Shown here: in pieces, positions 54,179 through 64,000 of the stretch
Position numbering within the stretch: the stretch's first letter is position 1
Layout: the number at the start of each line of letters is the position of its first letter
DNA from: Ahaetulla prasina
Lineage: Eukaryota; Chordata; Lepidosauria; Squamata; Colubridae
Assembly: GCF_028640845.1 (NCBI RefSeq)
Contig: NC_080539.1
Location: 300,621,516-300,685,515 of the forward strand
Direction of reading: 5' to 3'
Length of the DNA stretch: 64,000 bases
Program-made: the position numbers and the translations under genes
Notes under the pieces: generated by a model
What the model saw: the letters and a program-made list of their open reading frames with translations, nothing else
The model's database searches: none
What the model was told of the DNA's origin: nothing

Positions 54179-57100
54179 TCTTCTTTCTTCCAATACTGAG
54201 CAATCAAAAGTCTTGTGGCTGTTATTAAGTTCAAAATCAATTTAGTCTCTATAGCTGTACAGTCCATAATAATTCCTAGTAGAAAGAACTGCGGAGTAAA
54301 CTTAATCTTCTTTTTCAAAATATTCTGCATGATCCACCATACTTTAATCCAAAATGCTTTAACTTTTTTACAAGTCCACCATATATGGTAATAAGTGGCA
54401 TCTTCACAATCGCATCTCCAATATTTAGCCTGTACATTAGGATACATACATGACAACTTTTTGGGGTCTAAATGCCATCTATAAAACATCTTATAAAAAT
54501 TTTCTCTCATATTTTGCGCTTGTGTAAATTTAACATTCCTCACCCAAATTCTTTCCCAAGTTTCCAACATTATTGGTTTTTGCCATTCCTGTAATTTAAT
54601 CATACAATCCTTAACTAGTTCGGACTCTGAGTCTATTTCTACTAATACATTATACAACCTCTTAATATGCTGTTGGCCTTGATCTCTCATTTGTTTTACA
54701 ACTCTCCATTTCTTTCCATACCTTCTGCCACAATACCTCATAATTATTTTTATATAATTTGACGTTTGAAGCTGTAATATATATTCCTAAATATTTAACC
54801 TTTTTAACGATTTCAAAACCTGTAGTTCTTTCTAACTCTTCTTTTTGTTGTATATTCATATTTTTAGTTATCATCTTTGTCTTTTGCTGATTCACCTTAA
54901 ATCCAGATACTTTACCATACTGACCAATTATATCTTTTAAACCAGTAGCTGAATATGTTGGTTGAGATACAGTAACAACCAAGTCATCTGCGAAAGCTCT
55001 TAATCTGTAATCTTGATGTTTAACTCTAATTCCCTTTATTTGATCGGAGCTACGTATTTTATTCAAAAGAATTTCTAAAGTTAAAATAAAAAGTAATGGA
55101 GACAGGGGACATCCCTGTCTCGTCCCTTTCCCAATTTTAAAAGTTTCTGTTAACCCACCATTTACTATTATTTGTGCTGTTTGCTTCTGATATATTGCTT
55201 TTATTGCATGGATAAAATAATCCCCAAATTGCATTTTTTCTATTACTTTAAACAAAACTGCCAATCCAATCTATCAAAAGCTTTTTCAGCATCCAAAAAA
55301 AAAGCCGCTTGAGACTTGGTTGTTTGCTCCAAATATCCAAGTAAATTTACAATTTGCCTCACATTATATCTCATCTGCCTACCCTTAATAAATCCTGACT
55401 GATCATTATGAATTATTTGATTCATCACTGGCATTAATCTATTAGCAAGTATCTTGGCAAATATCTTATAATCAGTATTTAAAAGTGATATAGGCCTATA
55501 ATTCTCTGCTTTAATACCATCTCGATCTTCCTTCGTATTAACGAAATAAAGGCTGTCCTCCATGAAGGGGAACATCTCCTCCCATTTGAATTTTATTAAA
55601 TAACTCTTTAAGTGGTTCAACCATCTCATTTTGTAAATTTTATAATAAACAGCTGTTAAACCATCTGTACCTGGTGCTTTACCAATTTTAAGTTGCTTAA
55701 TTGCTAAAAAAATTTCCTCTGAAGTAATTAATTGATTCAGTTCTTCTCTTTGATTTTCTGTAAGCTCACAAATATTTTGTTGTTGTAAATATCTTTCTAT
55801 CTCTATATCATCAATCATATCCCTAGTATATAACTTACTATAATACTCTAAAATGCTTTTTAATCAAGTTCTTTGATAAACTTCCTTACCCTATATTCTA
55901 TTTTATCAATCATTCGTGATTTCTGTTTTTCCTTATTAAATAGGCAAGCCATCTTCCTGGCTTATTGGCATTATTAAACGATTATGTTTTACATATTGTA
56001 AATTAATTGCTACTTGATCTGCCATCAACATGTTAAACTGACCTCTTAATATATTTATTGATTCTTTTATTTTACTATTTCCTGGGCTATTTATCAATAA
56101 TTGTTCTTTCTTTTAATTTCCTCTTCCAATTCCTTTTCTTTTCTGCAATTTATTTTTGTATTTAATATTCATTTGTATAAGATTTCCTCTCATATAAGCC
56201 TTGCTAGCCCCAAATCATCTCTATAGATGTCTCTTTTTCATATTCATAATAAAAATTCTTCATTTGCTTTTTACATTCATTTACATTTTGTTCATATTTA
56301 AACAAATTTACAATTTGCCTCACATTATATCTCATCTGCCTACCCTTAATAAATCCTGACTGATCATTATGAATTATTTGATTCATCACTGGCATTAAAC
56401 TATTAGCAAGTATCTTGGCAAATATCTTATAATCAGTATTTAAAAGTGATATAGGCCTATAATTCTCTGCTTTAATACCATCTCGATCTTCGAAATAAAG
56501 GCTGTCCTCCATGAAGGGAGAACATCTCCTCCCATTTGAATTTTATTAAATAACTCTTTAAGTGGTTCAACCATCTCATTTTGTAAATTTTATAATAAAC
56601 AGCTGTTAAACCATCTGTACCTGGTGCTTTACCAATTTTAAGTTGCTTAATTGCTAACAAAATTTCCTCTGAAGTAATTAATTGATTCAGTTCTTCTCTT
56701 TGATTTTCTGTAAGCTCACAAATATTTTGTTGTTGTAAATATCTTTCTATCTCTATATCATCAATCATATCCCTAGTATAACTTACTATAATACTCTAAA
56801 ATGCTTTTTAATCAAGTTCTTTGATAAACTTCCTTACCCTATATTCTATTTTATCAATCATTCGTGATTTCTGTTTTTCCTTATTAAATAGGCAAGCCAT
56901 CTTCCTGGCTTATTGGCATTATTAAACGATTATGTTTTACATATTGTAAATTAATTCCTACTTGATCTGCCATCAACTTATTAAACTGACCTCTTAATAT
57001 ATTTATTGATTCTTTTATTTTACTATTTCCTGGGCTATTTATCAATAACTGTTCTTTCTTTTTAATTTCCTCTTCCAATTCCTTTTTCTTTTTCTGCAAT

Positions 57101-58002
57101 TTATTTTTGTATTTAATATTCATTTGTATAAGATTTCCTCTCATATAAGCCTTACAGGTCCCAAATCATCTCTATAGATGTTTCTTTTTTCATATTCATA
57201 ATAAAAAATTCTTTCATTTGCTTTTTACATTCATTTACATTTTGTTCATATTTAAACAAATTCTCATTCAACCTCCATGATCTCCTAGCCTCCTTTTCCC
57301 GATCAAATTCAATCCAAACCGGACTATGATCAGATAGAGTTCTTGAACAAATCTTAGTCTTCTTCACTCTAGAATACAAATCATTAGAAATCAAAATAAA
57401 ATCAATCCTCGAAAATGATTGATGCCTGTCAGAAAAGAAGGTAAAATCCCTTTCTTCTGTATTATGTTCTCTCCAAATATCTCTTAATTCCAAGTCCTCC
57501 ATCATTTCAAAAAAAGCCTTTGGTAATTTCGCCCGGCTTGACATCTTCCTTAAACTTTTTTATCTTTTGAGTATCCAACACACCATTCCAATCACCCATT
57601 AATATATATGATTTATAATCCCAAAATACTATTCTTTTATGTAAAAACTTGAAAAAATTTTCTTGTTGTTGATTCGGAGCATAAACTCCTATTAATAATG
57701 TCTTCTTTCCTTCCAACAAAAGTTCAATAGCAATGTATCTTCCTTGCTTATCCACCTCAATTAATTTTGATGATATATCCTTCTTTATATATATAACTAA
57801 ACCGTGTTTTTTTTCCAAAGAGGAGGCAACAAAATGTACTCCCAGTTTTGAGTTTATCAAATATTTCTGGTCTAAAGATCTAATATGTGTTTCTTGTAAA
57901 CAGGTAATGTCATTTTTAAATTGTTTCAAATAATGAAATACTTTCCTTCTCTTCTGGTGAATTCAGGCCATTAACATTCCAAGATAATAGTTTAATTGCC
58001 AT
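54176..58002 (-). pseudogene. L1 ORF2 (endonuclease and reverse transcriptase), main part
   Basis: L1 ORF2 nicks target DNA and reverse transcribes the L1 RNA. The start ATG is at 58,002-58,000 (MAIKLLSWNVNGLN), with a frameshift soon after near 57,950. Endonuclease motifs in order: CLQETHIR (57,895), YAPNQQQ, GDWNGVLD, SRIDFILIS and SDHSPVWIEFD. RT motifs: [51 protein letters not shown] and the catalytic FADDLVV (about 54,990). The C-terminal part has MFYRWHLDPKKLS, then CDCEDATYYHIWWTCKKVK, the Cys/His-rich region. The copy is broken by frameshifts and by a tandem duplication at 55,343-57,260, and its last residues lie at 43,518-43,693. Confidence 0.92.
55343..57260 (-). repeat. Tandem duplication inside L1 ORF2
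   Basis: 55,343-56,303 and 56,304-57,260 are two head-to-tail copies of about 960 bp covering the end of the endonuclease-RT linker and the RT fingers. The junction near 56,304 joins TTCATATTTAAACAAA to TTTACAATTTGCC, sharing AAATT with both parents. The copies differ by small indels, such as loss of CCTTCGTATTAA in the right copy and T-run lengths. The junction gives a chimeric frame ([10 protein letters not shown]). Confidence 0.9.
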
Positions 58003-59147
58003 TATCGGCCAAAGGAAACTTTTGGAACACCAGCCAGATCACATTTTACTTTAGGCCTTGCTCCTCCCACTGTTTCCGTTGTAGTAGTTGCCAGTTGTTG
58101 TTGTGCCTTCATCTCTTGTTCCTTGCGTTTAGCAGCAGCTCTTGTCAGCCTTTGTTCTTTTGAATCTAAACCCGTCGTAGGTATTTCCAACACTTGTAAT
58201 AAATCTTCTTCCATCACAATCTGTTCTTGTACCTGCTTCACTTCTCTTTCCTTCACTTCAGCCTCCCTTCTAGCTTCCAATGGGGAAGACTTCCAACTTT
58301 AATACCTCAACATAAAATTCTCTTGCTTTTCCAACTGCATTGAGACGATGTACTTTCCCTGCATAATATACTATTATACCAGTTGGAATATCCCATCTAT
58401 ATTCAATCTGATGTTTTTTAAGTTCATTCACCAGGAAGGCAAATTCCTTCCTAGCCCTTAACATTTTTGGTGGAATTTCCTTTAATATCAAAATATCTTG
58501 ACCAGCAATCTGAATCTTCTCCCCCTTATATGAAGCTTGCAAAATCTGATTTCTCACTGTTCTGTTTGTAAAATAAATAACAACATCCCTTGGCAACTTT
58601 TTTGCCTTGCTATCCAAGAATTCACGATATATTTTATCAATTTGATAAGCCACATCTGCTGGACGAGCTGCTAATATCTCAGCAAATACTTCAGAAAAAT
58701 TTCCTTAAATTCTCTTCCTTATTTTCTTTCAAACCTCGGATTCTAAGAGCAAATTCCATATTTCTATATTGTATCAAAACTATTTCATCCTCTTTTTTCC
58801 ATTTTACTTTGAAATTCATCCATTTTATTTTCTAATTTTAAATTATGTTGCTTAATTTCTGCAACCTCCTCTTCTAATAAAATCACATTTGTTGCCAAAC
58901 TTTGTACTGCCATTACAAATCCTTCTTTAACTTCTTTATTTCCCACTTGAATTTCTGATATCTGCTCTTTCATTTCAGACATCTCATCAGTTATTACTTT
59001 AAATTTTTCTTCTATAAAGCCTTTTAAGTTCTCTTGTAACGCCTCTAAATTCAATGTTCTAGTCTCTGCTGTATGAGCTGGAGAGGCACCAGCTGATAAA
59101 GTTCCAGAGCTCTTTGTTACAGTAGACTTTAATTGTTTGGCTGCCAT
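58002..59147 (-). pseudogene. L1 ORF1 (RNA-binding chaperone), frame-broken
   Basis: ORF1p binds L1 RNA as a trimer and forms the retrotransposition particle. The start is ATG at 59,147 (MAAKQLKSTVTKSSG). Residues about 30-115 are a heptad-like coiled coil rich in Glu, Lys and Leu (LQENLKGFIEEKFKVITDEM and onward). After a frameshift near 58,785 the RRM-like and C-terminal domains follow (KKLPRDVVIYFTNRTVRNQI, ILKEIPPKMLRARKEF, LNAVGKAREFYVEVLKLE). After another frameshift near 58,285 comes a charged tail (EARREAEVKEREVKQ ... VPKVSFGR). The stop TAA (58,004-58,002) overlaps the ORF2 ATG. Confidence 0.88.
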
Positions 59148-59597
59148 CTTCTATAAAATTATTTATTTATTTATTTCCAACTTAATATTCACTTTAAATC
59201 TTCTTAACCTCTAAGAAACACAGTCTTTTAAAGCAATATTTAAAAATCTCCCTAGATTCTATCAGCAGGCAGCAACCACTCGTTAACTTGTTAACAATTC
59301 GCCTCCATTTTCTTGCTGTTTTCAAGCTTGTTACAAAGTATCGGGAATCGGCTTGGCTACTTGCATAAAGTTCTCCCACTTTCGTTCTGTCCGGTATAAT
59401 CCTTTATTGTCCAAAATAAATCTCGGCGTTTGGTCGTGGTGATTGGTTCCACCAAAGCAGAAGAATCCTCGGATCTGGAGCACTTCGGGTTACTGGAGGG
59501 AACTTAACCCTTCAAACCCCTTTTTTCTCAGGGGCTTTAGGGAAATTCAACCTCTGCCCTCAGCTCACCACCTTCTCCTTCTCCCGAAGGAAGTCAC
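59148..59597 (-). promoter_or_regulatory. L1 5' UTR
   Basis: It is the sequence between the 5' edge of the L1, set by the 16-bp target duplication, and the ORF1 ATG. It is about 450 bp and has no long ORF. Immediately before ORF1 the minus strand is A-rich (AATAAATAAATAAATAATTT). L1 5' UTRs carry an internal promoter; no specific box was identified here. Confidence 0.7.
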
Positions 59598-59613
59598 GAA
59601 GTCTACAAGTCTT

Positions 59614-59638
59614 AAAGTGCCAAGGTTGGAGACCCCCA
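59614..59638. mobile_element. Palindromic hAT MITE, right remnant
   Basis: AAAGTGCCAAGGTTGGAGAC completes the MITE begun at 42,832 and is followed by its GTCTAGAC duplication. Confidence 0.88.
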
Positions 59639-59894
59639 GTCTAGACCACATTCAGATAAACTATACCTCAGCCCAAGAAAGAGTGGGGGGGGTGTCAAAA
59701 AAGTATCTCAGAAGGAACCTTCATTGGTTTTCTAGAAAGTAAGGCAAGGGAGAGAAGAGGTGCTTTCCTAGGCTTGCATGATTCAGTTACTGTAAACCTT
59801 ATAAAAGAGGTAGTCCTGACTTAACTATGGTAATTAGGACTGGCAACTCTGTCACCAATATAGTCATAAAGTGTGACATCATGTGTTCTCATTG

Positions 59895-61070
59895 ACTTAT
59901 TTATTTTATTTATTTATTTATTTATTTATAGTTTAATTTCTATACCGCCCTTCTCCCAAAGGACTCAGGGCGGTTTACAGCCTTTTTAAAAACACAAATA
60001 GTACATAATATAAATAACAAATTTAAAACAAATTTAAAACAAATATTAAATAGGCCTAATTTAACGAAAATGGTCATAGACCGACATAAAAGCCCTTAAA
60101 ATTTAAAATTTTAATTAAAATGCACTCAGGCTAGTCCCACACAATTAAATAGTAAGGTCTTCAGTTCCCGCTTGAAGGTTGGGAGATCAGGGAGTTGGCG
60201 TAACCCCGGAGGTAACTCGTTCCAAAGGGCCGGTGCTGCCACAGAGAAGGCTCTCCCCCTGGAGGCCGCCAACCGACATTGTTTGGTCGACAGCACCCTG
60301 AGCAGGCCCACTCTGTGGGAGCGCACAGGTCGTTGGGAGGCCAGCGGTGGCAGTAGGCGGTCTCGTAAATAGCCCGGTCCTAAGCCATGGAGCGCTTTGA
60401 AGGTGGTCACTAACACCTTGAATTGCACCCGGAAGGCTACCGGCAGCCAGTGCAGGCCACGCAGGATAAGTGTTATATGGGAGCAACGTGGTGCTCCCTC
60501 TATTACCCACGCAACCGCATTCTGGACTAGCTGGAGCCTCCTGGTGCTCTTCATGGGGAGCCCCATGTAGAGAGCATTGCAATAGTCCAGGCGAGAAGTA
60601 ACGAGGGCGTGAATGACCGTGCGCAAGGAGTCCCGGTCAAGGAAGGGGCGCAACTGGCGGATCAGGCGAACCTGATAAAATGCTCCTCTACGGCGTCAAA
60701 TGTTCTTCTAAAGACAGCCGATCATCCAGGAGAGAAAATTTGCGCACCCTCCTGGGGGCCAATACTTCACCCCCAACAGTCAGCGAAGGTGTAAGCTGAC
60801 TGTACCGGGACGCCGGAACCCACAGCCACTCTGTCTTGGTGGGGTTGAGTTGGAGCCTGTTCCTCCCCATCCAGACCCGCACGGCTTCAAGACACCGGGC
60901 CATCACCTCGACCGCTTCGTTGGGGTGGTTCGGGGTGGAAATGTACAGCTGAGTATCGTCAGCATACAGATGATAATCCACCCCGAAACCACGGATAACC
61001 TCACTCAGAGGCATCATGTAGATGTTGAACAGGAGAGGCGAGAGAACCGACCCCTGAGGCACCCCACAAG
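59895..61070 (-). pseudogene. CR1 LINE, minus strand, filled-site copy, 3' part
   Basis: Counterpart of 49,085-50,268. The ORF is split: 60,688-61,062 holds the [14 protein letters not shown] and [13 protein letters not shown] blocks, and 60,126-60,653 holds the C-terminal connector ending LLFNCVGLA. The break lies near 60,660-60,690, where TGCTCCTCTACGGCGTC replaces the longer TGCTCTCCTGGTGACGGCC type sequence. The 5' part of the same element resumes at 62,041 after another CR1 insertion. Confidence 0.85.
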
Positions 61071-62038
61071 TTTAGTTTAGTTTAGTTTAGTTTTATTAGA
61101 TTTTTATACCGCCCTTCTCCCGAAGGACTCAGGGCGGTGTACAGCCGAAATAAAATACAGAGTATATACAATTAAAAGAAATTAAAAGAAACTATTAATA
61201 AATGGCCGATAATTTAAAAATTTAAAAAATTTACAAATGTTTAAAATCTCTAAAACCCCAATTTAAAATCACTATTTATGCCAGTCCTGCTTGAATAAAT
61301 AAGTATGTTTTTAGCTCACGACGGAAGGTCCGAAGATCAGGAACTTGACGTAAGCCAGGGGGGAGTTCGTTCCAGAGCGTCGGTGCTCCCACAGAGAAGG
61401 CCCTACCCTGGGAGCCGCCAGCCGACATTGTTTGGCGGACGGCACCCTGAGCAGGCCCACTCTGTGGGAGCGCACAGGTCGTTGGGAGGCCAGCGGTGGC
61501 AGTAGGCGGTCTCGTAAGTACCGGGTCCTAAGCCATGGAGCGCTTTAAAGGTGGTAACCAGGATCTTGAAGCGCACCGAAGACCACAGGAAGCCAGTGCA
61601 AACTACGGAGCAGAGGTGTTACGTGGGAGCCTCGGCGGCTCCCATTACCACTCGCGCAGCTGCATTCTGGACTAACTGCAGCCTCCGGGTGCACCTCAAG
61701 GGCAGCCCCATGTAGAGAGCATTGCAATAATCCAGCCGAGACGTAACCAGAGCGTGAGTGACCGTGCATAAGGCATCCCGGTCAAGGAAGGGACGCAACT
61801 GGCGAACCAAGCGAACTTGGTAAAAAGCCCTCCTGGTGACGGCTGCCAGATGTTCCTCAAAGGACAGCCGGCCATCCAGGAGGACGCCCAAGTTGCGAAC
61901 CACCTCCTTTGGGGCCACTAACTCGCCCCCAACAGTCAGCTGCGGATGCAGCTGACTGTACCGGGGTGCCGGAATCCACAGCCACTCCGTCTTGGAGGGA
62001 TTGAGCTTGAGTCTGTTTCTCCCCATCCAGACCCGTAC
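61071..62038 (-). mobile_element. CR1 insertion inside CR1, minus strand
   Basis: The left end is a (TTTAG)n tail (61,071-61,095), then the CR1 3' UTR (TACCGCCCTTCTCCCGAAGG). The minus-strand ORF at 61,619-62,026 encodes LKLNPSKTEWLWIPAPRY, FLDRDALCTVTHALVTSRLD and LQLVQNAAARVVMG. It is absent from the partner copy at 50,270, where CCACAAG is followed by TGAGGCACCAAGG. At the insertion TGA of the target is missing and no target duplication is visible. The interior differs enough from its host to be another CR1 subfamily. Confidence 0.88.
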
Positions 62039-62335
62039 GGCACCAAGGAGTCGATCTCTGCCCCCCCTGCCAACACCGTCTGCGAATGGTCAGAGAAATA
62101 GGATGAGAACCACCGATAAATGGTGCCGCCTATCCCCAAATCCCTCCAACCGCCGCAGCAGGATACCATGGTCGATGGTATCAAAAGCCGCCGAGAAGTC
62201 TAACAGGACCAGGACAGAGGAACATCCCCTATCCCGAGCCCTCCAGAGGTCATCCACCAACACGACCAAAACCGTCTCAGTGCTGTATCCAGGTCTGAAG
62301 CCTGCACTTTCTTTGTTGCCTCGGATGTCCCAGCT
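62039..62335 (-). mobile_element. CR1, 5' remainder of the host copy
   Basis: It continues the CR1 interrupted at 61,071, collinear with 50,275-50,580. The minus strand encodes the RT core end ([18 protein letters not shown] and WFSSYFSDHSQTVLAGG). Confidence 0.82.
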
Positions 62336-62363
62336 TCACAGCAGCCATGATGCTATATAATTT

Positions 62364-62716
62364 CCAATTTAAATTCAGTTTATAGAAGCAAAGTCAGTTA
62401 TTTAGGTAAATGAACAGTGATTGGAACTGGGTGAGATGATTTTTTGCTACCTAAAATTTAACCCTAAAAGGAAAAAATATCCAGGAAAGAGACTCTTTAA
62501 AAATATTTGTCAAAGTGGTGAACAATTATTCAGAGAAAAATCTCAGACCCAAAAGAAAGGAACTAAGGGGAAAAAAGAATTTTTTAAAAAATAAAATAAA
62601 ATATAGAAAATTGGACTTCTAAGCTGGGTAGGTGCTGTTTCGGAAAGGCATTTTAAAATGCTGAAATTTTTTACTTAAATAACTGACTTTGCTTCTATAA
62701 ACTGAATTTAAATTGG
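62364..62716. mobile_element. 353-bp inverted-repeat element, second copy
   Basis: Partner of 50,598-50,950. The left arm has TTTAGGTAAA where the right arm predicts TTTAAGTAAA, otherwise the 47-bp arms pair fully. Confidence 0.75.
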
Positions 62717-62772
62717 ATTAAATACCAGTTAGAATTGAAACAACATTGAAACCTAAGCTGAGGGCCTCACCT

Positions 62773-64000
62773 AAAATAAACATGTTATGGTCAGGAAACA
62801 AGCCTACGTTTGTTGTTGTTATTTAATAATTCAATCACTTCTGATTCTTAGTTTCCAAGTAGTCTTCAAGGGCAGCCCCATGTAGAGTGTATTGCCGGGA
62901 GGAGATCAGGGTATGACTGACTGTCTAAATTCCCCCACCAAAAAAAATAATAATAATTTTGTGCTCCCTGAAGCTTTGCAAAGCCCCATAACTATAAAAG
63001 GTTGCCCATACCTGTTCTAAAAGCAACTGAGTTTCAGATCTGTGCCTGTGGAATATTTGCTGAAGAATAAAACAACTTGATAATGTGATTGAATGTTGAG
63101 ATATAAAATCCTTCAATATAAACAGCAATGAAAAGTCTTAAGTAAGTACAAAGGAATATCTTATTGGTGTTTAGCAAGGCTCTTGGAGTAGAGCATTCAA
63201 AAATTATAGCTGCCACTGCAGAAGAAGCTATTTATTTATTTATTTTCTTGGCCATCCATCTTAGTTTTTAGATAAATGGTACCTGGAGAAGATTAGTCGA
63301 GAGACCCTGGACTAATGGGGCAGTGTGATAGAAAAGCAAGCCCCTTTTAAAGCAATTACCATCTCTTTGCATTGTTTTTAGCAGGGAACAAGCAACAAGT
63401 TCTCTGATATGAATCCAAGTGAGCCATATCAGCTCAAATTCTGAATTCTGCATTTTAAACTACTGTCGCCGATTCGTTAGCCATCTTCAAAGGATACCCA
63501 TGTCTAAGGCACCGTGGCAAATGGGACTTTACCATGACATAGGTAATTATGGGAGGGCTGCTATTTAATAACGATGCCATCTGTTCATAGCTTCCCAAAA
63601 CAAGATAGGAATGCGCAATTTTATTTTATTAGATAACATTGCATTACTCCCCCCTCCCCAAAATGAAAAGGTAAAACAGGTAGTAAGGGAAAGCGACAAT
63701 CAATCAAAAACAATAGCTTCATTCCTTCTTTCTCTATCATGGTCATTAATCACTCTGAGTTGCCAAGGAATATTACATGCCATCCATCTCATATGGGGGA
63801 AAGGTTGGTTCTGTCAAAGAAGCAGCTTATCTATGAGCAAGGCAAGAATTTTGTGGTGCATCCACGTTCTGCAATATTTTTTTTTGTCCCCAAAGTATAT
63901 TTTGTTCCACTTGATGAGCTTACTCATGCATAAATAGATTCATTAATGGAGGCCTGCCCCTTCACCCACCCTCCCATTTTCTAATCATTCCCACGATTCT
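62773..64000. other. No gene recognised; small CR1 scrap
   Basis: 62,868-62,925 (AGGGCAGCCCCATGTAGAG and following) is a short minus-strand CR1 fragment. The rest is AT-rich with an AATAATAATAA run at 62,946. The 108-codon ORF at 63,611-63,937 shows no recognisable domain. Confidence 0.5.

Larger units (their letters stand above)
42956..59597 (-). mobile_element. Near full-length L1 retrotransposon with nested insertions
   Basis: An identical 16-bp sequence, GAAGTCTACAAGTCTT, flanks the element (42,940-42,955 and 59,598-59,613), and the minus-strand poly(A) appears as a T run at the left edge. In minus-strand order it shows a 5' UTR (59,597-59,148), ORF1 (59,147-58,002), ORF2 (58,002 to 54,176, resuming 43,693 to 43,518), a purine-rich 3' UTR (pyrimidine-rich in plus, 43,060-43,230) and poly(A). 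The body is split by a CR1-containing block at 43,694-54,175. Several frameshifts and an RT-region duplication make it inactive as given. The target is the hAT MITE, and the empty site survives at 48,779-48,800. Confidence 0.93.
59639..62772. repeat. Right flank of the L1-filled locus (partner of 48,832-51,007)
   Basis: Collinear with 48,832-51,007 with scattered substitutions and indels. It differs by an extra CR1 insertion at 61,071-62,038. The match ends at CCTCACCTA. Confidence 0.92.

Noticed and set aside
54003..54203. Poly-Tyr and poly-Leu ORFs on the minus strand
   Set aside because: They arise from (AAT)n; only the part right of 54,176 is L1 ORF2.

Overview
The window is vertebrate, non-mammalian and almost entirely non-coding, and the repeat content points to a squamate reptile, most likely a snake. 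It has Sauria-type tRNA SINEs ending in repeated TGCTAT, Bov-B LINE 3' ends, several CR1 and L2-like LINEs, Penelope-like remnants, many hAT MITEs, and LINE 3' ends that run straight into (ATTCT)n microsatellites (the AATAG class on the other strand). That last association is a known hallmark of snake genomes. I identified no host protein-coding exon with confidence. The open reading frames that can be recognised belong to retrotransposons and nearly all are broken.

Layout. 1-25 kb is AT-rich intergenic or intronic sequence with old insertions: LINE 3' ends, hAT MITEs with intact 8-bp target duplications, a Penelope-like hairpin between two (TA)n tracts that carries a hammerhead-ribozyme core, and old minus-strand CR1 copies. 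About 25.2-27.5 kb is a GC- and CpG-rich island with GC boxes, G-quadruplex-type runs, a strong minus-strand splice donor and an upstream TATA-like box. It is the best candidate for a host promoter and non-coding first exon, tentatively transcribed leftward. 27.5-41 kb returns to AT-rich sequence with SINEs, MITEs, a Bov-B end and a solo-LTR-like insertion.

41-62.8 kb is a nested and partly duplicated block. A hAT MITE is split by a near full-length minus-strand L1 (16-bp target duplication). The L1 is split by plus-strand CR1 sequence. Inside the CR1 lies a second copy of the flanking DNA (about 46.84-51.0 kb) in which the MITE is uninterrupted, so it carries the L1-empty site. The window therefore holds both the filled and the empty form of one locus. 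This is either a real rearrangement that joined two haplotypes or an assembly that placed both alleles in one contig; indel-type differences between the two CR1 copies and microhomology at one junction make the assembly explanation a serious possibility.

The L1 keeps recognisable ORF1 (coiled coil plus RNA-binding domain) and ORF2 (endonuclease, reverse transcriptase with FADD, C-terminal Cys-rich region). Its ORF1 stop and ORF2 start overlap as TAATG, and its RT region carries an internal tandem duplication of about 960 bp. All functional statements rest on motif recognition by eye. No database search was run, and family names for repeats are from memory of their consensus features.
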